64,000 nucleotides of DNA from Artocarpus heterophyllus (lineage: Eukaryota; Streptophyta; Magnoliopsida; Rosales; Moraceae): the NCBI GenBank assembly GCA_025403435.1, contig CM046349.1:23745854-23809853 (forward strand). Reading direction: 5' to 3'. Shown in pieces: positions 20,540 through 31,480 of the stretch. The translations under genes were made by a program, and so were the position numbers. Below the pieces are notes generated by a model that searched no databases, was not told the origin of the DNA, and worked only from the letters and a program-made list of their open reading frames with translations. Positions within the stretch are counted from its first letter, which is position 1; every line of letters begins with the position of its first letter.

Positions 20540-22138
20540 CATGGTTTTTACATAAATTTGTAAGTTTGTGATCATGCTATATGCATAAATTATGTGATCT
20601 TGATCTCTCCTATTTTAAATATGGATTTTTTTAGAGAGTTGGCACTTTAGGGTTTCTATATATTTATATGTTGTTATGGATTATATAGTGAATGTTTATT
20701 AATTAATTATGATTGATTCAATTATTATTTAATTATTAATTAATTAATTAATTCATGCCGGTTATGGTTCCTTAGAGGTTAGAATGTGTATCTAAGTTTT
20801 TCATTTATGGCGGACTATCATCCATCTAGGAATTATTATTTAATTTTAAATTTGTAAAAATTTTGTAATTAAATAATCATTTGAAGAAAACGGATATAAA
20901 AGATGGATTATAGCATTTCTTAGGTAATTCTGGAGTCTCTAATTTTATGTTTTTGAATTGTTGAAAATAAAATTGATAAATTGCATTAAAAGATGTATTT
21001 TCTAGATGTTATGACTTCTGTTCGGTTGGCATGCCAAACCCTTAGGTTCCGCAGGCTGATGGTCGCAAATCGGTAGGTCGGACTTCAAGTTCGGTAGGCC
21101 GTTGCGGGCAGAAATCTAATGGCTCTAACGGCAGGCAAACTTTCTAGTTTGGCAGGCCAAACTGTCATGATCGGCAGGCTGACCTAAAAAGATCGGTAGG
21201 TCGATTGATCATGATCGGCATGCTGGCAGAGAGCTAAAATTTTTCAAAAAAAGTGCATTTTTCAATGCAGTTTTGATTTTATTTTTGGAACAATTTTTTG
21301 AGAAACATTAAATTTAGATATGACCAGAAATATGGAGTTTTTGATCTATGTGGGATTGAAGACTTGAAGATGGACATTACATGAAGAACGATACAATTTG
21401 AAGATTCAAGGATGAAGAATTGATAATATGTTTCGATTATTCTCTTATAATCTTTGTTTTTTTTCCTCTAGGGTAGAACCATATATGATTTGTCATGTAT
21501 ATTGATAACATGTCATATAGAATAGGGAATGCTGCTCATTAAAAATTGTTTATGCATGTTCATAAAATAAAACCTTGATTTCAAAAGTTGAGTGGGAGAA
21601 GGTTTTTGAAGAAAGGACCTATGGCCTCTATCGTTGGTTCATAGATAGCACATAGTGGTTCTGCCCCTAGGAAAGGACTTCATCATGTATCGGGTTGGAT
21701 TTCTAAGAGGATTAGGTATTTTAGCATGATTATGGTTGCACACCCCTAGGTGGTGATTATAAATCATAGATAAAACATTGAAACGATGGTTATATAGTCA
21801 TGTTAATTTTATTATTAACTTCCCCTAGGAACACCAATGTTATACACTTATGTTATGGACTCATATTAATAGCACGATTATTAATATATGTTGGATCATA
21901 CGGGTCCTGAATGTCATATATTAATAAGGAGGGGATCTGTGTTCTTGATTGAATTTGGCAAGACTCCCCTAGGAGCTTGTTGAATTTTAAGTTGGAAATT
22001 ATCGTTGTAAGGTTGTGATATTTTCAAGGTTTTGACACATAAACACATTTGTATACTATACATGATTGTGTTATCTTACTAAATTATTATGATATGTTTG
22101 CTTATGTTTGGTATATGATTCCTTCTTGTAGATTAAAA
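20540..22138 (+). other. Element A leader with dyad array
   Basis: About 1.6 kb, non-coding. ATTAATTAAT palindromes lie near 20700-20755 and an array of CGGCAGGCCG-type dyads at 21025-21240. No ORF with a recognisable product. Confidence 0.8.
21025..21240 (+). repeat. GC-rich dyad array, leader of element A
   Basis: Eight or nine imperfect copies of TCGGCAKGCCGAWC in about 210 bp of otherwise AT-rich leader (for example GTTCGGTTGGCATGCCAAAC, ATCGGCAGGCTGACC, ATCGGTAGGTCGA). The same array is in leaders D, E and F and, shorter, in every Copia-1 LTR. Confidence 0.75.
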
Positions 22139-23009
22139 ATGTCTAAAAATGCTTTATCATCGATACTTGACAAAAACTAATTAACTGGAGAGAATTATAA
22201 TGATTAGAAACGGAACCTAAATATCATCCTTTCCTTTGAGAAACTCAAATGTATGCTAACAACTCTGTGTCTTTTTGAGCCTACGAGAGATTCACTAATG
22301 AGCAAATCCAACGTATGATTGCTGGAAAGACACTAATGATCAGGCCTGCTGCTATGATATAACCATATGAATAATGTGCTGCAGGCTCAACATGAGGATT
22401 ATGAGACTTCTAAGTAGATCTTGGATAATTTGGAAGACATGTTTGGAGGCCAAGCCTTAACAAAGTGACAAGGGGCGCTTCAAAAACTCTTAAACTATAA
22501 GCAGAGACTGGGGACGTCTGTAAAGGAGTATATGATGTTAGTCATGCATTACCTTGCTGAGGCTCAAACGAATAGAGATGACTTTTATGCTGAAACTCAA
22601 ATGACTATGGTCTTTGAGACTCTATCTAAGAAATTTATCCTGTTTAGAGCTACAATTAATTTGAGCAATAGACAAGATATGACCTTAACAGAGTTGATGA
22701 GACAGTTACAGGAGTTCAAACTGTTGATCAGAGAGTCTCCTGTTGGTGGTGAGGCCAATTTGGTGGCTGCTTCTAGTTCCAATCCTAACCTAGGGAATGG
22801 AAAGAAGCAACAGGCCAAGAACGAGAAGTCTTCTACTCATACAAATGGCAAGAACAAGAAGAAGCAAACGAACTCGAAAAAGCTCAACTGCTTCTTCTAC
22901 AGGAAAGTCGAGCACATAAAGAAGAATTGCAAGGACTTCCTTTCTCGAGGAGTTAGATATGATCTTCTTCATTCAGAAACTTGTTTGGTTGAGGAATCTA
23001 GTGACACTT
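22139..23009 (+). pseudogene. Element A gag
   Basis: Copia Gag with ATG at 22139 (MSKNALSSILDKN). UBN2-type blocks ILDNLEDMFGGQA, VKEYMMLVMHYLAEAQTN, QMTMVFETLSKKF and LTELMRQLQEFKLL are clear. A Lys/Asn-rich tail leads to a zinc knuckle whose second Cys is Tyr (CFFYRKVEHIKKNC). Several TAA/TAG stops in the first 100 codons; open only from 22532. Same protein as gag of D and E. Confidence 0.88.
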
Positions 23010-23540
23010 AGGTCATAGATTTCGAAGCAATTAATCATGATTGTGTTTCTTTGTAGGGGTTCAAAGAAATGAAAAGTCTGCTTCGTGAAGACTTCACGCT
23101 TCGGATGGGCGATGGATCCTTGGTCTTAGCTGAAGCAGTGGGAGACGTCCATCTTCATTTTGATAATTGTAGGATTTTAATTTTGTGAGATTTTTTTATG
23201 TTCCTATATTTAAAAGGAGTTTAATTTCTGTAGCTTGTTTATTTAAAGACTCCTATTTAGTTTCTTTTAATAATAAAGTGGTGATTCATAAAAACAAATC
23301 TTTTATCTGTTCTAGATGGATGCAAAATAATCTATATTTTATCAAACCTAAGATGGACTTATTGCTTAATGTTGAGATGAATGATAATGACTCTAAAAGA
23401 CTTAAAATTCTCACTCTAATAAGACTTATCTTTGACATTTGCGCCTTGGTCATATTAACCTGAATAGGATTCAAAGGTTGGTAAGGGATGGAAATTTAAG
23501 GCATTTAAAGGTGAAATCTATACCATAATGTGAATCTTGT
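23010..23540 (+). pseudogene. Element A protease and pre-integrase region
   Basis: The protease active site, DSGA in element E, here reads VIDFEAINHDCVSL right after a TAG, so it is inactive. Flap-region text LRMGDGSLV and later LISVACLFKDSYLVSFNNKVVI are recognisable. The pre-integrase zinc motif is frame-shifted but visible (HINLNRIQ-like text at 23450-23480). Confidence 0.8.
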
Positions 23541-24440
23541 TTGGAGGGTAAAATGACCAAAAGACCATTTGGGTCTAAGGGCAATGGGGCCGAAGGGGTT
23601 CTAGAACTTGTGCATTGTGATGTTTACGGACTGATGAACATGCGGGCACGTGGATGGTATAAGTACTTCATCACTTTTATTGATGATTACTCAAGGTATG
23701 GGTATGTGTACCTAATGCACCACAAAAGCGAAACTTATGACAAGTTTAGGGAGTTTCAGGCGAAAGTGGAAAAGCAATTGGGTAGACCCATAAAGGCACT
23801 TCAATCTGATCAAGGTGGTGAATACTTTTCTAATGAGTTCTTGGGACACTTATTAGAGAATGGGATTTTATCCCATTTGACTATGCTAATACTCTACAGC
23901 AGAATGGTGTAGCAGAGAGAAGGAATAGAACTTTGTTGAACATGGTCAGATCCATGATGAGTTATTCATCATTGCCTTTGTCCTTTTGGGGATATACACT
24001 ACAAACTGCATGTTATCTTTTGAACAATGTGCCTTCAAAATCGATTCCTAAAACTCCTCATGAGTTGTGGATGAGGAAGAGGACTTCCTTAAACCATATT
24101 CACATATGAGGATGTCCAGCTCTTGTCCTATTTAAGGATGTGAATAAGTGGGAAGCATGTTTGGAAGTTTGTGTAGGATATCTAAAAGGGACTAGAGGGG
24201 GTTATTTTTATAACCCAAAAGAAAATAAAGTTGTGGTTTCATCTAATGCAACTTTCCTCAAGGAAAGTTACATGGATGACTTTAATTCTCGAAGCAAAGT
24301 GGTGATTAAGGAATTGGTGAGTGATTCGATCACTACGGGGGTTTCGATTTAAACTGTTCCAATTAGTGTAGAAAAACGAAACGAAACTGAACAACAACCT
24401 AAGAGGCTTCGGCATAGTGGGAGGATTGGGCTTCAACCCA
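23541..24440 (+). pseudogene. Element A integrase
   Basis: Core blocks LELVHCDVYG, YFITFIDDYSRYGYVY, KALQSDQGGEYFSNEF and, in another frame, RRNRTLLNMVRSMMS then YLLNNVPSKSIPKTPHELW. Both catalytic Asp remain. The C-terminal part has SRSKVVIKEL. Broken near 23890 by a deletion/frameshift and by stops at 24108 and 24350. Confidence 0.88.
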
Positions 24441-24448
24441 AGAGGTAT

Positions 24449-25310
24449 ATGTTCAATTGCGAGGCCTACTTGGCTGAACTAGATGAACATGACAGGGATC
24501 CTTACACTTACGAAAAGGCGATGGAGGATGTTGATTCAAAACTCTGGACAGAGGCCATGAATACAAAGATGAAGTCTATGGAGACTAATCAGGTCTATGA
24601 GCTTGTGGATTTTCCCGAAGAGGTAAAACCCATAAGGTGTAAGTGGATCTATAAGAGGAAAAGAAGAGTGAATGGAAAGGTCGAAACCTTTAAGGCTAGA
24701 CTTGTTGCTAAGGGATACACACAAAAGGAAGGAATCGATTATGAGGAAACCTTTTCGCCTGTAGCCATGCTTAAATTCATCCGCATTCTCTTGTCCATAG
24801 CTGCCACTCTCGACTACGAGATCTAGTAGATGGATGTCAAGACGGCCTTTCCAAATGGCTATCTTGATGAGTCCATTTATATGGAACAACCGGATGGGTT
24901 CAAGGTCAAGGGTCAGGAGGGTAAGGTTTGTAAGTTGCTAAAGTCAATTTATGGACTTAAGTAGGCTTCCTATTCTTGGAACATAAGATTTGATCAAGTG
25001 ATGAAGACTTATGGGTTCACACAAAATGTGGACGAACCATGTGTATAGAAACACATTAAAGATGGAAAGGTGGTTTTTCTACTGCTCTATATAGATAATA
25101 TTCTGCTGATTGACAATGATATTGGTGCGTTGTCATCGGTCAAATTATGGTTGACCAAGTAGTTTGATATGAAAGACTTGGGTGAAGCAAATTTTGTTCT
25201 CGGCGTCCAAATCTTTCAAGATAGGAAGAACAAAATGATAGCTTTGTCCCGAGCCAGCTACATAGATAAGATTCTCAAGAGATTTGCAATGTAGGATTCC
25301 AAGAAAGGTG
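24449..25310 (+). pseudogene. Element A reverse transcriptase
   Basis: RVT_2 blocks: [52 protein letters not shown]. After a TAG at 24826 come MDVKTAFPNGYLDESIYMEQ and KSIYGLK with TAG in place of the usual Gln. The catalytic YVDD reads YIDN at about 25090, losing the second Asp. Many TAG stops are at former Gln codons. Confidence 0.9.
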
Positions 25311-26030
25311 GGCAACCATCTAGGTCTAAAATTACTCTTTCTAAGAAAGACTCTCTAAAATTTGATGAAGAAAGAGAATACATGAAGAAGGTGCCTTATG
25401 CTTCGGCGGTGGGTAGTCTCATGTTTTCCATGCTTTGCACGCAACCGGATATTTGCTATACGGTTAGGATTGTAAGTTGATTTTAGGCAGATCTGGGAGC
25501 AAACCATTAGGTTGTGGTCAAGTATATTTTTAAGTACTTAAGAAGGACTCGAAGGTATATGCTTGTGTATTCAGATGAGGACTTAACTCCTCTAAGATAG
25601 ATTGATTTGGATTTCTAATCCTATCTGGATTTGAGAAGATCGACTTTTGGCTTTATGTTTACTTTGGGTATCGGTGCCATCAGTTGGAGAAGTATGAAGC
25701 AAGATTGCACTTTGGATTCAACAATAGAGGCCAAATATGTGGCAGCTAGTGCTGCTTCAAAAGAAGCGGTGTGGCTCCGTAAGTTCTTTGGGGATCTTGA
25801 GATAGTTTTTGGTATGAATAAGGCGGTATCTCTGTACTATGATAATAGTGCAGCAGTAGCTAAAGCTAAGGAACCAATATTTCACAAGAAGAGTAGGCAT
25901 ATTGATCAAAATTATCATGTGATAAAGGACTTCGTAGAAGGCCGGCATGTCGATGGGTGCAAAATCATGTCAGAGGACAATTTAGTGGATCCATTCATGA
26001 AGACACTTACTGGGAGATTGTTATATTTAC
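25311..26030 (+). pseudogene. Element A RNase H
   Basis: RNase H blocks AISWRSMKQDCTLDSTIEAKYVA, SLYYDNSAAVAKAKEP, KKSRHIDQNYHVIKDF and EDNLVDPFMKTLTGR. The region before 25631 is riddled with stops (former Trp and Gln codons). Ends just before the purine tract. Confidence 0.88.
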
Positions 26031-26037
26031 TCAGTGC

Positions 26038-26048
26038 AAGTAGGAGAT
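26038..26048 (+). other. Polypurine tract of element A
   Basis: AAGTAGGAGAT, one substitution from the AAGTGGGAGAT of element E. Confidence 0.8.
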
Positions 26049-28050
26049 TGTTAGGCATGTATGCCCTAAGAAGTAAAAATGTAATATGTTTTTGGAGACG
26101 TTTTTATCAATAAATAATTTATTTATTATTTATATACCAAATATTGTCCTCTTTACATTCATATTTGTTGAATATATGAAAAGAAAACAAAAGTCTAAGA
26201 CCGTTGTTCTAAACCTTTAAAAATTGGGCATATGATGGACAGATTATGTGGAAGACACGATTCTTAAGGTGACGGTCTAAATTATAAAATCTGCAATCAA
26301 GGGAATAAAGTTGGGCGCTTTATTCATGCAAAGATTGTTATGTTGTCTATATCCCTAATGGGAGATGGTTTGTCTTGACCATCGGAGGTGGACTCCGTGA
26401 ATGAAAACATTGGCACATTGTCATAGGTGACGATGTGTTGGATCAGGACATAAAGTGAATTGGTTTAGATTAATAATTCTATCACTGCAAATAGATTCAC
26501 TTTAGATAATCATATGTATTGTATCTTAATCTTGAGATGAATAATGGGCCCATTGTCTTAACTTATGTCTTTTGATGTACCAAAGGGTGATATCCACATT
26601 TTATGTTAGTAGGCATGCCAGTACGTTGGAGGCATGACTCTTGATAGCGTAGACTTGTTATTCATAGATATGGAATCCATAGCTCCTCTTTAGGAGTAGT
26701 TGATATCCTTTTATGTGCGTTATCCTATAATTGGAAAACTAAAGCGCTCAATCATTTGGATACATAGGTATAACCGAATGGTATACTATCTTTGGATGGT
26801 AAGTTTTCTGATGGTGAGATAATGGAACGTAAGAGAAAAATAATTAGGAAGGTAAGATAGAATTTATCCTTAAGCCGATTATGGATAATCCTATGGGGAT
26901 ACGACACATTATGATATGTCATGGAGACTTAGCTATACGGGATTTGTAATTCTATATAGTTCGAGAGTGTAGCTCTAAAATTTTAGTAGAGGAGCGTTGG
27001 AGTTGACGATTATGAAATGCATATCTAGGATATTGGGTTTCATATTAGGAGCTTGAACTATATAGGTCTATCAGGTCCCCTTTGTTAGCTCATAAAAAAT
27101 TCTATAACAATACATGATGCTTTTCTAATAATTGGTGACTTGTGTCAAATTATCAGATTGGTTGCAAATTCGATGAGATCAGATAATTCATGTCTGTTTA
27201 TCGGTTAAATTAATTTTGTGAAAATTAATTTAAGATAAACTTGTTGAATTATTAGGATCAGATAATTCATGTCTATTAATCGGTTGGATTTAATTTGAAT
27301 AAATTAATTCAAGATAAACTTGTTGAATTATTAGGAATATTTATTTTTCTAGAGATTATCTAGATTGATTGTTTTAATCAAATAACTTCTCTGTTGGGTT
27401 ATTTGAATTAAAACTGAGGCTCTATTCCAAGAATCTTAGGTGAGATAGAAAATATTCATAGGGATCATTTATTGTAAGTTTGGCAGGCCGATCTTTAAGT
27501 TCTGCTTGCCGATGGAGTAAGTTCGGTAAGCTGATCTGCTAGTTCAGCTTGCCGACCGAGCAATAAATAAATCATGTGTTTTCACACAGATTTTATCTAA
27601 TATTGATTTTGATTCAAATTTTTGAGGTCTTATCTGATAAGGAGTGATCCCTGGGCCCAACCTCTATAAAAGGAGGAGTGAGACTCGCTGTAGTTTAGAT
27701 CAGTTGAGAAATCTAACGTACGACTCTAAAACTCCCCGAACAGTTGTTGTTCACAAATCACGAATTATAGCCTTGGATATTTCTCAATTGGTTGGAAGGA
27801 GGTCGCTTGGTGGAAGAGCTGTACTAGTGTGCCCACATACACACCAGTCGTGGATAGAGAATAACAAAGAAGACTAGTTGGTTGAGGCTCTTCTAGAACA
27901 TTACTTCTTTTCATGGATTGTGGAGCTTTTTGGAAAACAAGGTTAGTGAGATCTGGTTAATTTATGCATATAGTGTGTCAAACTTGTGTTTTAAAAAATA
28001 CTCTGGTATAAATTTTTTTTAAAATTTTGCTGCATACTGTTTTTCCAACA
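26049..28050 (+). repeat. Element A 3' LTR
   Basis: 2002 bp, TGTTAGGCATGTATGCCC to GTTTTTCCAACA. It carries an 80-bp unit in two tandem copies (about 27178-27262 and 27263-27340) and three to four GC dyads at 27478-27562. The ORF at 27644-27877 is LTR sequence, not a gene. Confidence 0.9.
27665..27672 (+). promoter_or_regulatory. TATA box in element A 3' LTR
   Basis: TATAAAAG in CCTCTATAAAAGGAGGAG, at the position equivalent to TATA boxes of the minus-strand copies at 47897-47905, 50395-50404 and 55703-55710. It would mark the U3/R region. Being a 3' LTR it could drive outward transcription into 28051 onward. Confidence 0.55.
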
Positions 28051-28055
28051 CTACA
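28051..28055. repeat. Probable target duplication of element A, right (CTACA)
   Basis: Counterpart of CTATG at 3108-3112; partly decayed. Confidence 0.45.
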
Positions 28056-29073
28056 TTGGGAGGTGCTGCCTACCAAGGAAGCCTAGTAGTTTGAAAAAGG
28101 ATTCAAGTCACTAACCTTCTATTGCCCCTTAATCCAAAAGGGGTCGATGACAGCATTTTGTCGCCCAAGCGTTGAAAGGAGAAGGTGATGGTCGAGATCC
28201 TCGATCTTTCGTTTCCTCCTCCCTAGAAAGACGTTCCCTCCAATTTCACGGTCAAGATAGGGATAGGAATTTCATCATGGGTGACTTATCGAATGCCCAG
28301 GTGGGAACATGTTAGACTTTCCCCCAGGTTTAGCCTTGCCTTCCAAGCTATCTATGAGTCCATTTTTGAAAAGAACTAGGAGGCAGCTGAGAAGTCTCCT
28401 TTCCAAGAACGGCACAAGGATTAAATCCATAGTTAGGCTAATGATGGCCCTTTTGGCTAAGCATCTTCTAACTATCCTTTAGCTGCTTCCTTTATCTCTT
28501 ATTTACTTCTTTCAGACCTAGCTGTTTGTGTACAAGATTTAATGATGGCCCTTAACTCCTACAAGGAGATCAAGAAGCTGTGAATGACTCGACCAGCTCT
28601 CGCAAGGAGATAGAAGCACTGAGGGCTCTCCTCGACGAGGAAAAATGGGTGGCCAAGGATGCCAAGAACAAGGAGGCTAAGGCTCAACTTTTCTTTCTCA
28701 AGGAACAGGAGGACTCAAAGAAGATTGCTGAGATGATCATCGAGCTCTCTGTAGAGATCGAAGCTTGAACGAGTGGGCATGTTAGGTTAAGAAGGACCAT
28801 GAGACTGACAAGAAGAAGATTCAAGAACTAGAGTGACCAATTCTTGACGTGGCGAAGGAGGCAATTGAGAAATTCTAGATGTCGAAAGAATACCAAAAAC
28901 TCTAAAGGGCCATTCTTTAGTCAACGGGCAAGCTGATCATTGAACAGATCCATGCTCATCCTGACTTGGATTTGTCCTTGTTGTGTGCTTCTAATGCCTC
29001 GCCTTCAACTAATATTGCTATAGAGAAGGGGGCCTCGGCCACAAAAAAAGGAGCCTCGGGCGGCCAGGAATGA
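28051..29073 (+). pseudogene. Tat antisense ORF, 3' part (broken)
   Basis: Continues the plus-strand antisense ORF of Tat after element A. Readable parts are a Lys/Glu-rich helical stretch (SSRKEIEALRALLDEEKW, EEQEDSKKIAEMII-like text, about 28580-28768), likely coiled coil, and a C-terminus with HPDLDLSLL and KKGASGGQE before TGA 29071-29073. Coiled coils at this place are usual in such antisense ORF proteins. TGA and TAG stops at 28578, 28768, 28828 and others break it. Function unknown. Confidence 0.55.
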
Positions 29074-29675
29074 ACTTCTTATTTTTTTAAACTTTTATAA
29101 TGACTCGTTTCATTAATACAATATTTTGTTTTCTTTCATGCTTCATCTTTGTTTGTTACATTGAAAGTAGAGATAATATAGGCCAATTGATGTATAGCGT
29201 TAACAACTTGGTAACTCAAGAAATATACTAAGGCATTTTACCTTCTGTAAAGGTCCATTGAGGCTTTGCCTTGTGTAAAGGTCTTTGTTAGAAAACCAAA
29301 GGCTCCAAAGGCTCTACCTTTTCCACTTTTCTACTCCGATAGTTGAAGGGATTTATTTGCAAAGGTAGACCTTAGGGCGTAGTGTTTGGCCATTTAAGGC
29401 TAAGGCTTTTGCCATGCATAACCCTGTTGGGCATAGAACTTTTAAGGCCTTTTGCCTTGGAGTATGGGGCTTTGGGCATAGAGCTTTTAGGGCCTTTTGC
29501 CTTAGAGGATGAGGCTTTGAAGCCATCTTGGCTCTCTTGCACCCCCATGTCAAATATAAAGTGACTTTAGTGTTTCACATTCTTTGAATAATTTAGATAC
29601 AAAGATTTCAATAGCTAGGAAACAACTCATGTGGAGTTTCCTTTCAGATTAACAAAGATGGTATTTACATTACTA
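29074..29675. other. Tat spacer between antisense ORF and pol, with tandem repeats
   Basis: Convergent 3' ends of pol (minus) and antisense ORF (plus) face each other here. It has a T-rich patch and ATTAATACAA after 29085 that could serve as a plus-strand poly(A) region, and tandem repeats at 29429-29518. Confidence 0.55.
29429..29518. repeat. 45-bp tandem repeat in Tat 3' region
   Basis: Two adjacent units beginning GGGCATAGARCTTTTARGGC, each 45 bp, with degenerate relatives just upstream (29270-29410). Two small ORFs here are made of the repeat. Confidence 0.75.
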
Positions 29676-30570
29676 CTAATAGGGTTGTAGATGCTTAACG
29701 TTTCTTGGATACTCGACACGTTGACGCATCATTGATTCCAGCATGTAGGTCCCTGGTCTTATGACACCTTGGACTTTATAAGGCCCTTTCTAATTTGGGC
29801 TCAAAGTTCCAACATTCATTGGTTTCTTTTTAGGAGTTAACCTTCTCAAAACCAAGTGTCCAATGGCATATCTTCTTTTCTTGACCTTTCTATCATAATA
29901 TCTCATCGTCCATTGTTGATAAAAGGCAAGGTGCATTTGCAAGTCGATCCTTCATTCTTCTAACAAGTTAAGCTCATCGTCCATGAGTCTAGGGTTTTCT
30001 TGCTTATTGTACCCCATTACTCGACTAGTTGGGGTAATCATCTCTACCAGTAAGACTATTTCAGTGCCATAAGTGAGGGAAAAGAAAGTCTCGCCTCTAG
30101 TAGTGTCGCTCTTAGTTCTATAAGCCCATAATACCTTAGGCAACTCTTCTACCCATTGCCCTTTAAGGTTGTCTAGGCGTTTATTTAGTGTGTGCTTGAT
30201 GATTTTGTTAACTACCTCGACCTGTCCATTTTTCTACATATAAACAATGGCCAAGAAATTCTGATGGATGGTGAGGTCTTCACAAAATTTCCTAGTCTTG
30301 GCATTGTTGAATTGCTTGCCATTGTCAAAGACGAGTGAATGGGGAACACCAAAGTGGCAGACAATATGAGACAAGATGAAACTTGTGCAATTCGTCTCAG
30401 TGATTGTGGTGAATGCTTTGACCGTCGCCATTTTGTGTAATAGTCAACGACGACTATTATGAACTTATGGCCCCCGGGTGCAGTAACAAATGAATCGTTT
30501 ATATCAATTCCCCATTTTACAAATGGTCACGTGCTTAAGATTAATGTTAGGTTTTTAGGGTGAGATCTTG
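29676..30570 (-). pseudogene. Tat integrase
   Basis: Stop TAG at 29676-29678, after RNVKHLQPY. All three catalytic residues are visible: WGIDI with the first Asp (about 30510), VFDNGKQFNN with the second, and NGQVEVVN with the Glu (about 30205). Then LPKVLWAYRT, FSLTYGTEIV and the C-terminal GPYKVQGVIRPGTY. It is broken by a few stops and frameshifts only. Confidence 0.9.
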
Positions 30571-31480
30571 GCACGTTGTCATAACGTTGACACTTGTCAC
30601 TATTTTAGGCATACTCGTGGGCGTCCTTTTTTAGGGTAGGCCTGTTGTGTACCTGTCTTACTGTTTTATGGGCAAATGACCATCCTCTCGAATGATTCCC
30701 ACACAAGCCTTCATGTATCTCTGCAAGTACTTTCAATCCTTCATCCTTAGTGAGGTAACAGAGAAGAGGAGTGGAATTACCTTGACGATAGAGTATGTTG
30801 TCATGCAGTAAGTAGCATGCCGACCTATAATGAGTCCTTTTGGCCTCTAAAGGATCAAGGGTTAGCTCTCTGTTCAGGAGGTATGAGATTATAGGAGTCA
30901 TCCAATTCTCCCTTTGGTCTCCCACTGTCACACACTTGGCCTCTTCCTGCTTGGTGAGGGGAAGTTCTAGAATTTGTATAGGAACAACTCTTAATAGCGC
31001 ATAATCTTTGGAAGTCGCTAGGTAAGGTAACGCGTCCATATTGCTATTTTCAATACATGATATCTGCTTGACTTCCCAAGATTGGAACTTGGAAAGTTCT
31101 TCCTTGACTTTCCGTAGGTATTTGAGCATTGTCCCTATCTTTCCCCTTTTACTAGTCTGAGATCTGGTTCACATCAAACTGAGAATCGCTGTAAATCCTC
31201 AGGGAATCAGCCTTTATATGGTGGGCGAGCCTTAAACCTTCAAGCAATGCTTCATACTCGGCCTTATTGTTTGAGGCTTTAAATTTAACCTTACTGCCAC
31301 TGTGATATTGTGGTTTTTACGGATTACCAACATGACCCATGTGCCTGTGCCGTGCTTATTTAAGGAACTATCAACGTGTAACTCCCATTTCAGCTTGCTT
31401 TCCTGTACTTCTTTTTCAACGTCTCCTAGCTAAGTTGTGAACTTAGCTATAAAGTTAGCCAGGGCTTGCCTTTTGATTGC
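30571..31480 (-). pseudogene. Tat second RNase H and integrase zinc region
   Basis: On the minus strand an RNase H-like domain ([31 protein letters not shown] text) followed by FQSWEVKQISCIENSNMDAL. A second RNase H upstream of integrase is the hallmark of Tat elements. The integrase zinc region follows (EIHEGLCGNHSRG, LKKDAHEYA); its first Cys codon is Ser and a TAA interrupts it near 30606. Open 30605-31129. Confidence 0.85.

Larger units (their letters stand above)
3113..28050 (+). mobile_element. Copia-1 element A, Ty1/copia, interrupted by element B
   Basis: Plus-strand copia element: 5' LTR 3113-3822 plus 19316-20525, primer site 20528-20539, leader, gag from 22139, protease, integrase, RT and RNase H to about 26030, purine tract, 3' LTR 26049-28050. 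It sits in the Tat antisense ORF. Its own sequence is about 9.4 kb once B is removed, matching the 9.6 kb of element E of the same family. Coding is badly degraded (many TAG stops, RT YVDD changed to YIDN). The copia domain order, integrase before RT, is clear. Confidence 0.88.

Noticed and set aside
21025..21240. CRISPR-like array (regular GC dyads)
   Set aside because: Units are imperfect, spacers are short and similar, no cas genes, and the setting is a plant retrotransposon leader.
28580..28768. Host coiled-coil gene
   Set aside because: It lies in the Tat antisense ORF, between pol and element A, with stops on both sides, and fits that protein.
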